From: JACPDI01 sp035463475
GTDB taxonomy: Bacteria > Acidobacteriota > Vicinamibacteria > Vicinamibacterales > 2-12-FULL-66-21
NCBI GenBank assembly: GCA_035463475.1
Contig: DATHTE010000123.1
Coordinates: 155,959-219,958 of the forward strand
DNA length: 64,000 nucleotides
Direction of reading: 5' to 3'
A program made the translations under genes and the position numbers. Positions 43,535 through 55,264 of this stretch are shown here, in pieces. The notes under the pieces are model-generated. The model was not told the origin of the DNA, did no database searches, and saw only the letters and a list, made by a program, of their open reading frames with translations. Numbering within the stretch: position 1 is the stretch's first letter; every line of letters starts with the position of its first letter.

Positions 43535-45967
43535 TCACTCGGAACGAAGGGCGACCGTCGGATCGACGCGAGTGACACGCCACGCGGGAATGGCGCACGC
43601 AATCAGGGCGACGCATCCAAGGAGTGGCGCAACGCTGATGAGCGTCAGCGGATCGCGCGCGGAAACGCCAAAGAGGAACCTCCCGACAACCTGGGAGGAG
43701 GCCAGGGTCAACAGGAGCCCGGCCGCGAGGCCGACGAGCACGAGCTTCGAGCCGCATTCCAGGACGAGCCTGACAATGTCCTGCCGGGTCGCGCCGACCG
43801 CCATGCGCACGCCGATTTCGTGCGTGCGCGCATTCGTCACATACGAAATGACCCCGTACAGACCAATGATGGCGAGCGCGAACGCGAGCAGGCCCAGCGA
43901 CGCAGCGGAGGCCGCACCCACGCGCAGAGGGAAGAAGCCCGGGCCGCTTCCCAGTGCCTTCGTCATGCTCTGCGCGTCGTACAGGGGGACGTCCGGTTCG
44001 ATCGCTCGAACCGCCCGTTCGACGGCGGGCATCAGCGTCTCGGGTCGCATCGACGTGCGCACCTGCAGCACCCGAAGTCCCGTGTATTCCTGCGTGGTGG
44101 GTACGTAGAAGTAGGGTTGCGGATCCTCGAACAGGAATCGGTACTTGCCCGTATTCGTCATGCCAACGACCTCGATCCACGGACCGCCCGGTGTTCTGAA
44201 GCGCCGCCCGATTGGGTCCAGACCCGGCCACAGTATGTTCGCCAGGCGGCGGTTCACGATCGCCACAGAGCGCGACCGCGAATCGTCGTCATCGCTGAAG
44301 CTCCGCCCGCGGACGACCCGGATGCCCATCGTCCGAAAGTAGTCGGAGCTGACGATGTTCTTCCCGGCGGACACACGAGTGTGGCTGCCGGCCAATTGCC
44401 CCTCGGCCTCGACGGTGTCGCTCACCCGGATGTAACCCATGGGGATCGTGAACGCATAGCTCATATCCTGGACACCCGGAGTGAATCGTACCCTTCGCTC
44501 GACTTCTGCGAAGAAGGCCCGCCCCTCCACCTCCGTGTACCCCAGCTGCCCGACGTCCATGTGAACGTTGAAGACACCGTCGGGTTGAAAGCCGAGATCC
44601 GCGCGTCTGGCCTCGAACAGGCTTCGCATGAACGACCCCGCTGCGGCCAGGAGCACGAAGCACAGAGCGATCTGCGCGACCACGAGGAAGCCGCGGATCC
44701 GACCACCACCGATTGGCGGCGAGACGCATCGGGACGGGCGCAGCGCGCCGTGCAGATCTGCACCTGATACCCGCACGGCGGGGACGACGCCGACCAGCAG
44801 TCCGGTCACCAGCGCGATCGTCGCGGCGTACGCCAGGACGCGACCGTCCAGGTGGAAGTCGAACCGCACGGGGAGGTCACCCGGCAGGCGCACCGTCGCG
44901 AGCAGATGGGCCGCCCATGTTCCGAGAAGGACGCCCGCGGCACCGCCGAGCGCGGTGAGCGTCAGACTCTCAGTCACCATTTGTCGAACGAGGCGACCCC
45001 GCCCGGCGCCCAGCGCGGCGCGAACCGCGAGCTCCGGCCGACGGCTGGCAGTCCGCGCCAGGAGCAGATTGACGACATTCACACTGGCGACGATCATCAC
45101 CAGGACCACCAACGCGAGCATCATCGTCGCGCCCAGCGCGTTCGTTCGATACTGATCCTCTTCAGGCCGGGCCAGCCGCTCCGGCAGGACTCTGGCTGCC
45201 ACGTTCCTGTTCGAGTGAGGGTGCTGACGCGCGAGGCGCGCCGCCACGACGTTCACCGCTGCTTGGGCCCGCTCGATCGTGACTTCTGGCCGGAGGCGCG
45301 CGAGCGCGTGAAGCGCGCGGGACTGGCGGTTGTCGAAGTCGGTCGTACCCGACCAGTTCAGTGGCAGGTACAACTCCGACTCGGAGAATGCGAACGTGCC
45401 GACAAAATGTGGAGGCACCACGCCAACGATGGTGCAGGGCCGGCCGTTCACTCGCACGATCCGGCCCACGACCGACCGATCGCCGCCGAACCTGCGCTGC
45501 CATGTCGAGTGCCCGAGGACGGCCACGGCGTCGGCACCACCGCGTCCACCCTCGTCTGCCCGAATCACGCGTCCAAGCGCGGGCCGGATCTCGAGGAGCG
45601 GAAAGTAGTTGCCAGTGACCCAGGTGACGAGCACCCGTTCCGGCCGGCCTCCCTCCCGCGCGAGGCCCACGAAACCGGCAGTGTAGCCGGCAATGTCCTC
45701 GAAGACCTCACCGCTCGCGGCGCGGTAATCCTGGAGATCGGCGAACGACACGCCGCGGAGCGTGCCGTTCGCCGTATCCTGGCTCGCGATTACGACGAGC
45801 CGCCCGGCGTCTCTGACCGGCAACGGCCGGAGGATCACCGCGTTCACCACGCTGAAGACGACGGTGTTGACACCCACGCCAAGGGCGAGCGTCACCGCAA
45901 CGGTCGCCGTGAAGACTGGTGACTTGCGCAGAAGCCGAATCGCGAACACCACGTCATGCCGGAGCAT
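43535..45967 (-). CDS. ADOP-family duplicated ABC-type permease (second copy)
   Basis: The ATG at 45967 is chosen because the typical family start (MLRHDVVFAIRLLRKSPVFT) follows. The 810-residue product repeats the same plan as the gene at 40509: N-terminal helix (ATVAVTLALGVGVNTVVFSVV), MacB domain, FtsX helices (LALVVLVMIVASVNVVNLLLA), second MacB domain and closing FtsX helices ending PAWRVTRVDPTVALRSE. It is on the opposite strand and only moderately similar in sequence, so the two are not a recent duplication. Function in export or envelope work is presumed. Confidence 0.9.
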   Translation of the reverse strand: MLRHDVVFAIRLLRKSPVFTATVAVTLALGVGVNTVVFSVVNAVILRPLPVRDAGRLVVIASQDTANGTLRGVSFADLQDYRAASGEVFEDIAGYTAGFVGLAREGGRPERVLVTWVTGNYFPLLEIRPALGRVIRADEGGRGGADAVAVLGHSTWQRRFGGDRSVVGRIVRVNGRPCTIVGVVPPHFVGTFAFSESELYLPLNWSGTTDFDNRQSRALHALARLRPEVTIERAQAAVNVVAARLARQHPHSNRNVAARVLPERLARPEEDQYRTNALGATMMLALVVLVMIVASVNVVNLLLARTASRRPELAVRAALGAGRGRLVRQMVTESLTLTALGGAAGVLLGTWAAHLLATVRLPGDLPVRFDFHLDGRVLAYAATIALVTGLLVGVVPAVRVSGADLHGALRPSRCVSPPIGGGRIRGFLVVAQIALCFVLLAAAGSFMRSLFEARRADLGFQPDGVFNVHMDVGQLGYTEVEGRAFFAEVERRVRFTPGVQDMSYAFTIPMGYIRVSDTVEAEGQLAGSHTRVSAGKNIVSSDYFRTMGIRVVRGRSFSDDDDSRSRSVAIVNRRLANILWPGLDPIGRRFRTPGGPWIEVVGMTNTGKYRFLFEDPQPYFYVPTTQEYTGLRVLQVRTSMRPETLMPAVERAVRAIEPDVPLYDAQSMTKALGSGPGFFPLRVGAASAASLGLLAFALAIIGLYGVISYVTNARTHEIGVRMAVGATRQDIVRLVLECGSKLVLVGLAAGLLLTLASSQVVGRFLFGVSARDPLTLISVAPLLGCVALIACAIPAWRVTRVDPTVALRSE

Positions 45968-46122
45968 GCGGGCATCATCCTGCCACGGAGCAGGAGCCAC
46001 GAGAAGAGCCAAGCGGAGGGAGGAAGCCAGCCGACGGACGTCGGATGCAGCACTCGTTGCGGTGTCACCGCCCGCCCACGTACAATGCGGCTCATCCCCA
46101 TTCGCTCAGCCAAGGAGATCGT

Positions 46123-48948
46123 TTGCCGCACGCACCGTTGACGTCCCTCCGTGGCGCTCGACGAGTGGCCGTCGCCGCCGCCGCCTTGACCATCGTTGTT
46201 GGCGCCGGTCACCTCATGGCGTGGGTGAGCGGCCTCATGGCCGAGATCCCAGCCAGCACGATCATCATGAAGACCAATGCGGCGGTGGGCCTCGTGGTGT
46301 GCGGGCTCGCGCTGATCCTGACCGCAGCGCCGCTTCGAGGACCCAACCGCCGCCGGGCGGTTCTGGGCTGTGCCGGGTTCGTAGGGCTCCTGGGTGCGGC
46401 CACCCTGGCCGAGCATCTGTTCGGATGGAATCCGGGGATTGACGAACTGATAGCAACCGAGCCCGCGGGTGCCGCTGCCACGGTAAGCCCCAACCGCATG
46501 GGGCCGCCGGCTTCGTTGTCCTTCCTGCTTCTGGGAACCTCACTGCTGCTGGCTGAAAGGGTTGGCCGCCGGCGCCGAGCGCTGCACGAACCACTCGCGC
46601 TGACCGTTGCGCTACTCGCGCTCCTGTCGATCGTCGGGCATCTGTATGGCGCCAGCGCACTGTACGCGATCGCGCAGTTCACCGGCATCGCGTGGCCCAC
46701 GGCGTTCTCACTGTTGATTCTCGCCATTGGCGTGCTGTGTGCGCGCCCCGACGAGGGCATCATGGCGCACGTGATGGCGGCGGACGATCCCGGCGGGGCG
46801 ATTATCCGGGCGCTGCTCGGCCCCATCGTCGCGGTGCCCGTCGTGCTTGGCTGGGTGCGGCTGGTCAGCGAGCGTCTCGGCTGGGTCGATGCGCCCATGG
46901 GGACGAGCCTGATCATGCTCATCTTCATTGTGACGTTCTCCTTGCTGCTGCTGTTCACCAGCCGCCATGTCAGCCTGTCATCGGCCGCCCTGCGGGAGAG
47001 CGAACGCGAGGTTCGGAGCCAGAAAGAGCTGCTGGCCGTGACGCTCGCGAGCATCGGCGATGCGGTCATCGTGACGGACGCGGATGGTGCGGTGACGTTC
47101 CTCAACGCGGAAGCCGAGCGGCTGACCGGGTGGACGGACCGGCAAGCCCGGGAACAACCGTTGTCGGAGATATTCGGGGTCGTCAACGAACAGAGCGCCG
47201 AGTCCGTGCGGTACGCGGTCGAGGACGTTTTGCACCACGGCGCGACGAAGAAACTCGCCGGCGACTCGCTTCTGCTGACGAGAGACGGGCGCAAGGTTCC
47301 CGTCGAAGCGAGCGTGGCGCTGATTCGACCGGCGGCAGGTCAGGTGAGAGGCGAGGTGCTGGTGTTCCGCGATGTCACCGAGCGCAGGCGCGCGGACGAG
47401 GCGTTACGAGACTCGGAGCGGAAGTACCGCATCGTGGCGAATCATACCCACGCCTGGGAGTTCTGGTCGGACGAGAACGGACGGCTGCTGTACCACTCAC
47501 CTTCGTGCGCGCGGATCACGGGTTACGAACCGGAGGCCTTCGAGGCCGACCCGTCGCTGCTCGATCGGATCATCCATCCGGAGGACCGGCACGTGTACGA
47601 GGCGCATCGCGGCGCCACGCACGAGGTGTGCGCCACCGAGGAAGCCGAGTTCCGCATCGTCCGCCGCGATGGGGCGGTCCGCTGGATTTCCCACGTGTGC
47701 ATGCCCGTGCACGACAGCGACGGACGATTCCGCGGCATTCGCGGCAGTAACCGCGACGTCACCGACTGGAAGGAGACGCAGCAGGCGCTCAACGCCGCAC
47801 GGGACAGCGCGGAGAGTGCGAAGGCTGAAGCGGAGCGGGCGAACGAGGCCAAAGATCGTTTCCTGGCGACGCTCAGCCACGAGTTGCGCACGCCGCTCAC
47901 CCCCGTGCTCACGGGGATCGCGATGCTCCGGGATGATCCGCGGTGCGACCCGGCCTTGGTGGAGATGCTGCGGCGCAACATCGAAATCGAGGCGCGGCTG
48001 ATCGACGACTTGCTGGATTTGACGCGCATCGCGCGCGGCAAGATCGAGCTCGAGAAGAAGCCAGTGCTGCTGTGCGAGGTGATCGAGCGGGCCGTTGAAG
48101 TCTGCAAGCCGGACATCGAGGCGCGCCGGCTGCATTTCGGCGTCGATATGGGCACCTGTCCGCCGCACAGGGTCCACGCCGATGCCGCGCGCTTGCAGCA
48201 GGTGTTCTGGAACCTGCTGAAGAACGCGGTCAAATTCACGCCGACCGGCGGCTGCGTCGGCGTTCGTTGCCGCGCCCACAACCAGACAGTCGTCGTCGAG
48301 GTGACGGACAGCGGCGTCGGCATCGAACCGGAGGACCTCCCACGCGTATTCACCGCCTTCGAGCAGGTGGAGCGCTCGCCTGGCAGGCACGTGGGCGGCC
48401 TTGGCCTCGGCCTTGCCATCGCCAGGGCGATTGTGGAACTGCACGACGGCCGCATCGAGGCGTACAGCGAGGGCCCGCAAAAAGGGACGACCTTCCGGGT
48501 TTCGCTGCCGATGGCGAGTGCGGCACTGGCCGAGACCGGGGGCTCGGCTTCGCCTGCGGCGACGAAGGCCACCTCCCGGCCGCTGCACATTCTCCTCGTC
48601 GAGGACCACGGCGACACCGCCAACGTGACAAAGGTCCTGCTCACGATGGCGGGGCACAACGTGCGGGTTGCGGGCGACGTTGCGACGGCCCTGGACGAAG
48701 CCAGTCGGAGCTCGTTCGACGTGCTGGTGAGCGATCTCGGGCTGCCCGACGGTAGCGGGGCGGACCTGCTCAGAGAACTCCGGCGCCGGGGCTACACCAT
48801 GCCCGCCATCGCGGTGAGCGGGTACGGCCGTGAGGAGGACGTGCGGCGTAGCCGTGATGCCGGCTTTGCAGAACACCTCGTCAAGCCCACCAGCCCCGAC
48901 CGCCTGATGGATGTGATTGCAGCAACGGTTGCGCGCGTCCTCCACTAA
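46123..48948 (+). CDS. Hybrid sensor histidine kinase (multi-TM, two PAS, HisKA/HATPase, receiver)
   Basis: The start is a TTG at 46123 with AAGGAG upstream. The 941-residue product has an N-terminal membrane module of about eight helices, starting VAVAAAALTIVVGAGHLMAW. Two PAS domains follow (AVIVTDADGAVTFLNAEAERLTGW and YHSPSCARITGYEP). The transmitter has an H-box (FLATLSHELRTPLTPVL), N-box (FWNLLKNAVKFTP) and G-boxes (DSGVGIEPED, GGLGLGLAIARAI). It closes with a receiver domain whose phosphoacceptor Asp is in DVLVSDLGLPDGSG. No cognate regulator is adjacent; the receiver-only protein at 50691-51089 is a possible partner. Confidence 0.93.
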   Translation: MPHAPLTSLRGARRVAVAAAALTIVVGAGHLMAWVSGLMAEIPASTIIMKTNAAVGLVVCGLALILTAAPLRGPNRRRAVLGCAGFVGLLGAATLAEHLFGWNPGIDELIATEPAGAAATVSPNRMGPPASLSFLLLGTSLLLAERVGRRRRALHEPLALTVALLALLSIVGHLYGASALYAIAQFTGIAWPTAFSLLILAIGVLCARPDEGIMAHVMAADDPGGAIIRALLGPIVAVPVVLGWVRLVSERLGWVDAPMGTSLIMLIFIVTFSLLLLFTSRHVSLSSAALRESEREVRSQKELLAVTLASIGDAVIVTDADGAVTFLNAEAERLTGWTDRQAREQPLSEIFGVVNEQSAESVRYAVEDVLHHGATKKLAGDSLLLTRDGRKVPVEASVALIRPAAGQVRGEVLVFRDVTERRRADEALRDSERKYRIVANHTHAWEFWSDENGRLLYHSPSCARITGYEPEAFEADPSLLDRIIHPEDRHVYEAHRGATHEVCATEEAEFRIVRRDGAVRWISHVCMPVHDSDGRFRGIRGSNRDVTDWKETQQALNAARDSAESAKAEAERANEAKDRFLATLSHELRTPLTPVLTGIAMLRDDPRCDPALVEMLRRNIEIEARLIDDLLDLTRIARGKIELEKKPVLLCEVIERAVEVCKPDIEARRLHFGVDMGTCPPHRVHADAARLQQVFWNLLKNAVKFTPTGGCVGVRCRAHNQTVVVEVTDSGVGIEPEDLPRVFTAFEQVERSPGRHVGGLGLGLAIARAIVELHDGRIEAYSEGPQKGTTFRVSLPMASAALAETGGSASPAATKATSRPLHILLVEDHGDTANVTKVLLTMAGHNVRVAGDVATALDEASRSSFDVLVSDLGLPDGSGADLLRELRRRGYTMPAIAVSGYGREEDVRRSRDAGFAEHLVKPTSPDRLMDVIAATVARVLH

Positions 48949-48972
48949 CGCTCACCGGCTGGCCAGTTTGAC

Positions 48973-49346
48973 GTGTCTGACAGCCGCCCGGCGAGCGCGA
49001 AGTTGACCAGCGCGAACGTGCGCGCTGCCGACTATGGCGACCGCGACGTGCTCGCCGCGCAGCAGTGGCTCAGCCGGCACTTCGCGGTAGCCAGTCCAGT
49101 CGAGGAGATGATCAAGGGTCGAGGCTCGCGCCCAGCACCTTCAAGCGCCGTTTCACCAGCGCGACGGGGCTGGCGCCCATCGCCTACGTGCAGCGATTGC
49201 GGATCGAGGGCGCCAAGCGCCGGCTCGAGCGGACGAATGTGTCAGTGGACGAGATCGGCTGGCAAGTCGGCTACGAGGACCCCGCGTTCTTCCGTCGGCT
49301 CGCCGGATTTCATGTCGGCGTGAAGAACGACCGCGGGATCTGGTGA
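48973..49346 (+). pseudogene. AraC/GlxA-family regulator fragment with frameshift
   Basis: Two frames together encode the C-terminal helix-turn-helix region of a GlxA-type AraC regulator. The first frame reads VLAAQQWLSRHFAVASPVEE up to about 49115. A one-base shift then continues in the second frame with LAPSTFKRRFTSATGLAPIA and VDEIGWQVGYEDPAFFRRL. The amidotransferase-like N-terminal half is missing and the end diverges after FRRLAGF. It is a decayed remnant filling most of the 532-nt gap between the hybrid kinase and VOC genes. Confidence 0.75.
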
Positions 49347-49480
49347 GCCCTGACGCTCCCCAGCTGTGAACCTCATCCAGCAGCTTCTTGCGCGCTCTCC
49401 GATCGACTGTGACAAACTAATCGATCGCTGCCCGTCGCAGTGCTCGTTAATCCCATCTGTTCCGACCAAGGAGGTAATCG

Positions 49481-50266
49481 ATGGCAACGGCCGTTTCACG
49501 GTTGCTCGGACGCCCCGTCTGGTACGAGTTGATGACGACGGATACGGCAGCCGCCGAGAGGTTCTACCGGAATGTGATCGGCTGGACGTCCGCGCCTTTT
49601 GAAAGCTCGCCCGCTCCCTACACCGTATTCAAGCGGAGCGGTGAGGTGCATGTGGCCGGCCTGATGCCAAGGCCCGAGGGCATGAACATGCCGCCCTGCT
49701 GGGCCATGTATGTCGCGGTCCCGAACTTCGAAGATGCCGTGGCTCAGATCAGGCAACTCGGCGGAAGCGAGCTGTCGCCGGTCATCGACGTTCCGACGGT
49801 CGGCCGCATGCAGATGATGAAGGACCCGCAAGGCGCCGCCTTCTACATCATGCAGCCGTCGTCGGCTGAAGCGCGCGCCGAGGCGGCGCCGGAAGTGGGC
49901 GAGGCCTCGTGGCACGAGCTGATGACCACCGACGCGCCCGCGGCGATGAAGTTCTACAGCCAGGTCTTCCAGTGGCAGCCCAGCGAAACGATGGACATGG
50001 GCCCGCTGGGCAAGTACCACATGTTCAATCGGCCTCACGGCATGATCGGCGGCATGATGAACAAGCCTCCCGAGATGGCGCAGGTCCCGCCTCACTGGAT
50101 GATCTATTTCCGCGTGCCCGACATCAACGCCGCGGTCGACCGCATCAAGAAGAACGGGGGCACGATCCTCAATGGGCCGATGGAGGTTCCCGGCGGCGAC
50201 TGGGTGGTGAACGCGAGCGATCCGCAGGGGGCCGGCTTCTCGTTGCACGCAAAAAAGGCGCAGTAG
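49481..50266 (+). CDS. Two-domain VOC family protein
   Basis: A perfect AAGGAGGT precedes the ATG at 49481. The 261-residue product has two glyoxalase/bleomycin-resistance-type units of about 125 residues: PVWYELMTTDTAAAERFYRN and SWHELMTTDAPAAMKFYSQ. They end in DPQGAAFYIMQP and DPQGAGFSLHA. This matches the CFP-30B/hydroxylase-like VOC proteins. The enzymatic role is unknown. The next gene, another VOC protein, starts 19 nt downstream, so the two are co-transcribed. Confidence 0.9.
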   Translation: MATAVSRLLGRPVWYELMTTDTAAAERFYRNVIGWTSAPFESSPAPYTVFKRSGEVHVAGLMPRPEGMNMPPCWAMYVAVPNFEDAVAQIRQLGGSELSPVIDVPTVGRMQMMKDPQGAAFYIMQPSSAEARAEAAPEVGEASWHELMTTDAPAAMKFYSQVFQWQPSETMDMGPLGKYHMFNRPHGMIGGMMNKPPEMAQVPPHWMIYFRVPDINAAVDRIKKNGGTILNGPMEVPGGDWVVNASDPQGAGFSLHAKKAQ

Positions 50267-50285
50267 CGCACAACGGAGGAGGATC

Positions 50286-50687
50286 ATGGGGACGACGACA
50301 CTCGACACACGTTTGAAGGCGAAGACCATCTCGCCGAGCTTCACCGTCGACGACCTTCAGCGAAGCGTCACCTTTTTCGAGGGGCTGGGCTTCGGGATCG
50401 AAGAACGGTGGGAAGAGAATGACGTCCTGCTCGGCGTGATGATGCGGGCGGGCGAGGCGACGATCAATCTCAGTCAGGACGACTGGAAAAAGGGGCGTGG
50501 CCGGCAGAAAGGTCTGGGCATGCGCCTCTACATCGGCACGGCGCAGAACATCGATCAGCTCGCGGCGGACGCGAAGAAGGCAGGAATCGCCCTGGACGCG
50601 GAGCCACACGACACTCCATGGGGCAGCCGCGCATTCGAAGTGACCGACCCGAGCGGATTCAAGGTCACGATCGCTTCCGAGGCGTGA
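50286..50687 (+). CDS. Single-domain VOC family protein
   Basis: GGAGGATC precedes the ATG at 50286. The 133-residue product is one glyoxalase-like unit (SPSFTVDDLQRSVTFFEGLG, DVLLGVMMRAGEATINLSQD, then AFEVTDPSGFKVTI). It lacks an obvious set of metal ligands, as in many bleomycin-resistance-like members. It shares a transcript with the two-domain VOC gene. Confidence 0.9.
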   Translation: MGTTTLDTRLKAKTISPSFTVDDLQRSVTFFEGLGFGIEERWEENDVLLGVMMRAGEATINLSQDDWKKGRGRQKGLGMRLYIGTAQNIDQLAADAKKAGIALDAEPHDTPWGSRAFEVTDPSGFKVTIASEA

Positions 50688-50690
50688 TGC

Positions 50691-51089
50691 TCAGCGAGCG
50701 CGAGCCTCCAGCCAGGACAGGAGCGCGTCCATCGTCACCGGCTTGTGCATCAGTTCGGCGCCATACGTCTCGATGGCCGCGACCACGTCGGGATTCAGAC
50801 CGTAGCCGGTGAACATGAGCACGGGCACGTCCTGTCCTTCGGGACGGCGACGGATCTCGGCGAGGACGTCGATGCCTGATCCGCCGCCGCTGTTGACCAG
50901 GATCACGTCCAGGATCGCGGCGCCGAGGTCTGGTCCGATGAACTGCATCGCGTCGGCGACCGTAGGCACGGCGTGCACCGTGTAGCCGCGTCGCTCCAGG
51001 AATCGCTTCATCGTTTCGCGAATCGCAGGTTCATCATCGGCGAGCAGTAGATATCGCCCGCTGGCGGAGTTCCGGCCGAACAACGACAT
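50691..51089 (-). CDS. Receiver-only response regulator
   Basis: The 132-residue product is a single REC domain: acidic LLLADDEPAIRETM, phosphoacceptor Asp in AAILDVILVNSGGGSGIDV, Thr in VLMFTGYG, and Lys in LMHKPVTMDAL. There is no output domain, so it acts through protein contacts or in a phosphorelay. It could work with the hybrid kinase 1.7 kb away. It converges with the VOC genes. Confidence 0.92.
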   Translation of the reverse strand: MSLFGRNSASGRYLLLADDEPAIRETMKRFLERRGYTVHAVPTVADAMQFIGPDLGAAILDVILVNSGGGSGIDVLAEIRRRPEGQDVPVLMFTGYGLNPDVVAAIETYGAELMHKPVTMDALLSWLEARAR

Positions 51090-51364
51090 CTCTCCCTTTC
51101 TGAGGCTGCTCCGCCGAATCAGCGGGTCGGGCTTCCGAGTACTGCTGTGCTGAGACTGACGCAGAGCGAGGCAACTGTCTCCGGATGTTCACAGTGTTGC
51201 ACAGAGCGACTGCCGGTGTCTTGTCGGTGTTTGTCCTACAGCGCAGCCCGTGACACTCCGCGGAGGCGCCTACGACGTGGACCTTCGTCTTTGCCGGGCG
51301 AAAAAGCGCACCACGCTGGCGGCAACATGCCGTTCGAGCCTACTATGAGTCCCCGCACAAGGTC

Positions 51365-52441
51365 GTGAAACACACGCGCATCATCGTCACTCACTACGGC
51401 GGGCCCGATGCACTTCAGGTGCTCGAAGAAGAGTGCCCCGAGCCGAAGAACGGTGAAGTGCGGGTGAAAGTGCTGGCCGCGGGTGTGTCCTTGCCCGACC
51501 TGATGATGCGCGAGGGCATTCATCCCGAGACGCCCCCGCTGCCCTTCACGCCCGGGTGGGATCTGGTCGGCGTGGTGGATCGCCTCGGCGACGGTATCTC
51601 TGGAATCGAACCGGGCCAGATCGTTGCCGCGCTGCCGATCAGCGGCGCGTACGCGGAGTTCGTCTGCCTGCCGCAACGTGACCTGGTTCAGGTGCCACCT
51701 GGGTTGGACCCCGCCGAGGCTGTCAGCCTCGTGCTGAACTACGTCACGGCGTACCAGATGCTGCATCGTTCGGCCAAGGTCAGACAGGGCCACCGCGTGC
51801 TGATCCACGGCGCGGCAGGCGGGGTCGGCACGGCACTATTGCAGCTTGGGCGCCTCGCCGGGCTGGAGATGTACGGTACCTGTTCACCGCCAGGGGCGTC
51901 GGCCGTTTCCGATCTGGGCGGTATCCCGATTAATTACCAACAGCTCGACTTCGTGAGAGAAATTCAGCGCCTCACGAGTGACGGCGTGGACGTTGTCTTT
52001 GACGGCATCGGTGGCACGCATATCTGGCGTTCCCGGAAGGCTCTCCGTCCTGGCGGGAGGGTCGTGGCCTATGGTCTCACTTCGTCGCTACGTGGGGGCC
52101 GATTGGCTTCCGGTCGTTCAGGTCGTCGTCATCGCTTTCGTGAAATCCGCATTTTCGGGCTGTACATTGCCGGCGGCTGGCTTCTCCCAGGCCGGAAACG
52201 GGTGGTCCCCTACAGCATCCAGTGGCTCAAACGGCTGAGACCGGCATGGTTTCGACAAGATTTGATCGCCCTGTTCGACCTCCTTCAACAGCAGAAGATC
52301 AAGCCACTCATCGCGCAGCGATTTCCTCTTGCCGAGGCAAGACCGGCGCAGGAGCTGCTCGGGAAAGGCGTGACGGGCAAGATCGTGCTCGTGCGCAGCA
52401 CGTCGTTGAGCATCAGACGTTTGAATCAATCCAAAAATTGA
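51365..52441 (+). CDS. Medium-chain dehydrogenase/reductase (quinone oxidoreductase-like)
   Basis: The start is a GTG at 51365. The 358-residue product has the MDR catalytic domain (AGVSLPDLMMREGIH, PFTPGWDLVGVVDRLG) and the NAD(P)-binding motif GAAGGVGTALLQLG. It lacks the catalytic zinc cysteine and histidine of alcohol dehydrogenases, so it belongs with the zinc-free NADPH:quinone reductase-like group. The last codons lie in the AT-rich palindrome in front of the Fur-type gene. The 275-nt gap upstream shows no gene. Confidence 0.9.
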   Translation: MKHTRIIVTHYGGPDALQVLEEECPEPKNGEVRVKVLAAGVSLPDLMMREGIHPETPPLPFTPGWDLVGVVDRLGDGISGIEPGQIVAALPISGAYAEFVCLPQRDLVQVPPGLDPAEAVSLVLNYVTAYQMLHRSAKVRQGHRVLIHGAAGGVGTALLQLGRLAGLEMYGTCSPPGASAVSDLGGIPINYQQLDFVREIQRLTSDGVDVVFDGIGGTHIWRSRKALRPGGRVVAYGLTSSLRGGRLASGRSGRRHRFREIRIFGLYIAGGWLLPGRKRVVPYSIQWLKRLRPAWFRQDLIALFDLLQQQKIKPLIAQRFPLAEARPAQELLGKGVTGKIVLVRSTSLSIRRLNQSKN

Positions 52442-52447
52442 TCAATT
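52421..52447. promoter_or_regulatory. AT-rich inverted repeat, candidate Fur/PerR-type operator
   Basis: TTGAATCAAT (52421-52430) and ATTGATCAA (52437-52445) form a near-perfect inverted repeat around CCAAAA, and AATTGATCAATT (52436-52447) is itself a perfect 12-base palindrome. The element lies immediately before the TTG/GTG start of the Fur-type gene in an otherwise GC-rich region, fitting autoregulation of the fur-katG unit. Confidence 0.5.
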
Positions 52448-52450
52448 CTG

Positions 52451-52993
52451 TTGGGCGTGGCCACTGGCCCGGCAAACCTCCTTCGTCAACGCGGTATTCA
52501 GGTCACGGCCCAGCGATTGGCTGTCCTGCGGGCGGTTTCGAGTCAGCCCCACATCACGGCCGACGCCGTGGCCGAGGCCGTCCGGGCCGAGATCGGTGCC
52601 ATCTCGCTTCAGTCGGTGTACGACGCCCTCGGCGTTCTGGTCGCTGAAGGCCTGATCCGGCGCATTCAACCCGCGGGGTCACCGGCTCGCTTCGAGGGTC
52701 GGGTCGGCGACAACCACCACCATCTAATCTGTCGAATCTGCGGCCGTGTGGTGGACGTCGACTGCGCCGTCGGCTCCGCCCCGTGTCTCACGGCGGCCGA
52801 CGACAGGGGCTACGAGATCGACGAGGCCGAGGTCGCTTACTGGGGGCGGTGTCCGGATTGCCTGGCTCAGTCCAAAGCACGATCCCGCTCCGACCACCGA
52901 CGCGCGGACGCCCGGGCCAGCGGCGGATCGCGCGCACGGAAGGGACGCCGATCCCGTCAACGAACCGTGAAGAGAATTCCCCGGACGAAGTAG
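52451..52993 (+). CDS. Fur-family (PerR-like) metalloregulator
   Basis: Start TTG at 52451 or GTG at 52457; no ribosome site is visible, so a short-leader mRNA is possible. The 180-residue product has the Fur winged-helix (QRLAVLRAVSSQPHITADAV, SLQSVYDALGVLVAEGLIRR) and the metal site NHHHLICRICGRVVDVDC. A second Cys pair CPDC completes a structural zinc site. The last 40 residues are an unusual basic Ser/Arg tail absent from ordinary Fur proteins. katG starts 14 nt downstream, the common fur/perR-katG pairing for peroxide response. Confidence 0.88.
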   Translation: MGVATGPANLLRQRGIQVTAQRLAVLRAVSSQPHITADAVAEAVRAEIGAISLQSVYDALGVLVAEGLIRRIQPAGSPARFEGRVGDNHHHLICRICGRVVDVDCAVGSAPCLTAADDRGYEIDEAEVAYWGRCPDCLAQSKARSRSDHRRADARASGGSRARKGRRSRQRTVKRIPRTK

Positions 52994-53007
52994 AGGTCAA
53001 CGTCAAC

Positions 53008-55227
<2,220 letters not shown>

Positions 55228-55264
55228 CGTTGTCTTCCGTCGGGCTAGGACAGTCGCGTTCACC

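Noticed and set aside
51090..51364. Sigma-54-like GG...TTGC string before the MDR gene
   Set aside because: The spacing between GG and TTGC is several bases too long for a -24/-12 promoter.
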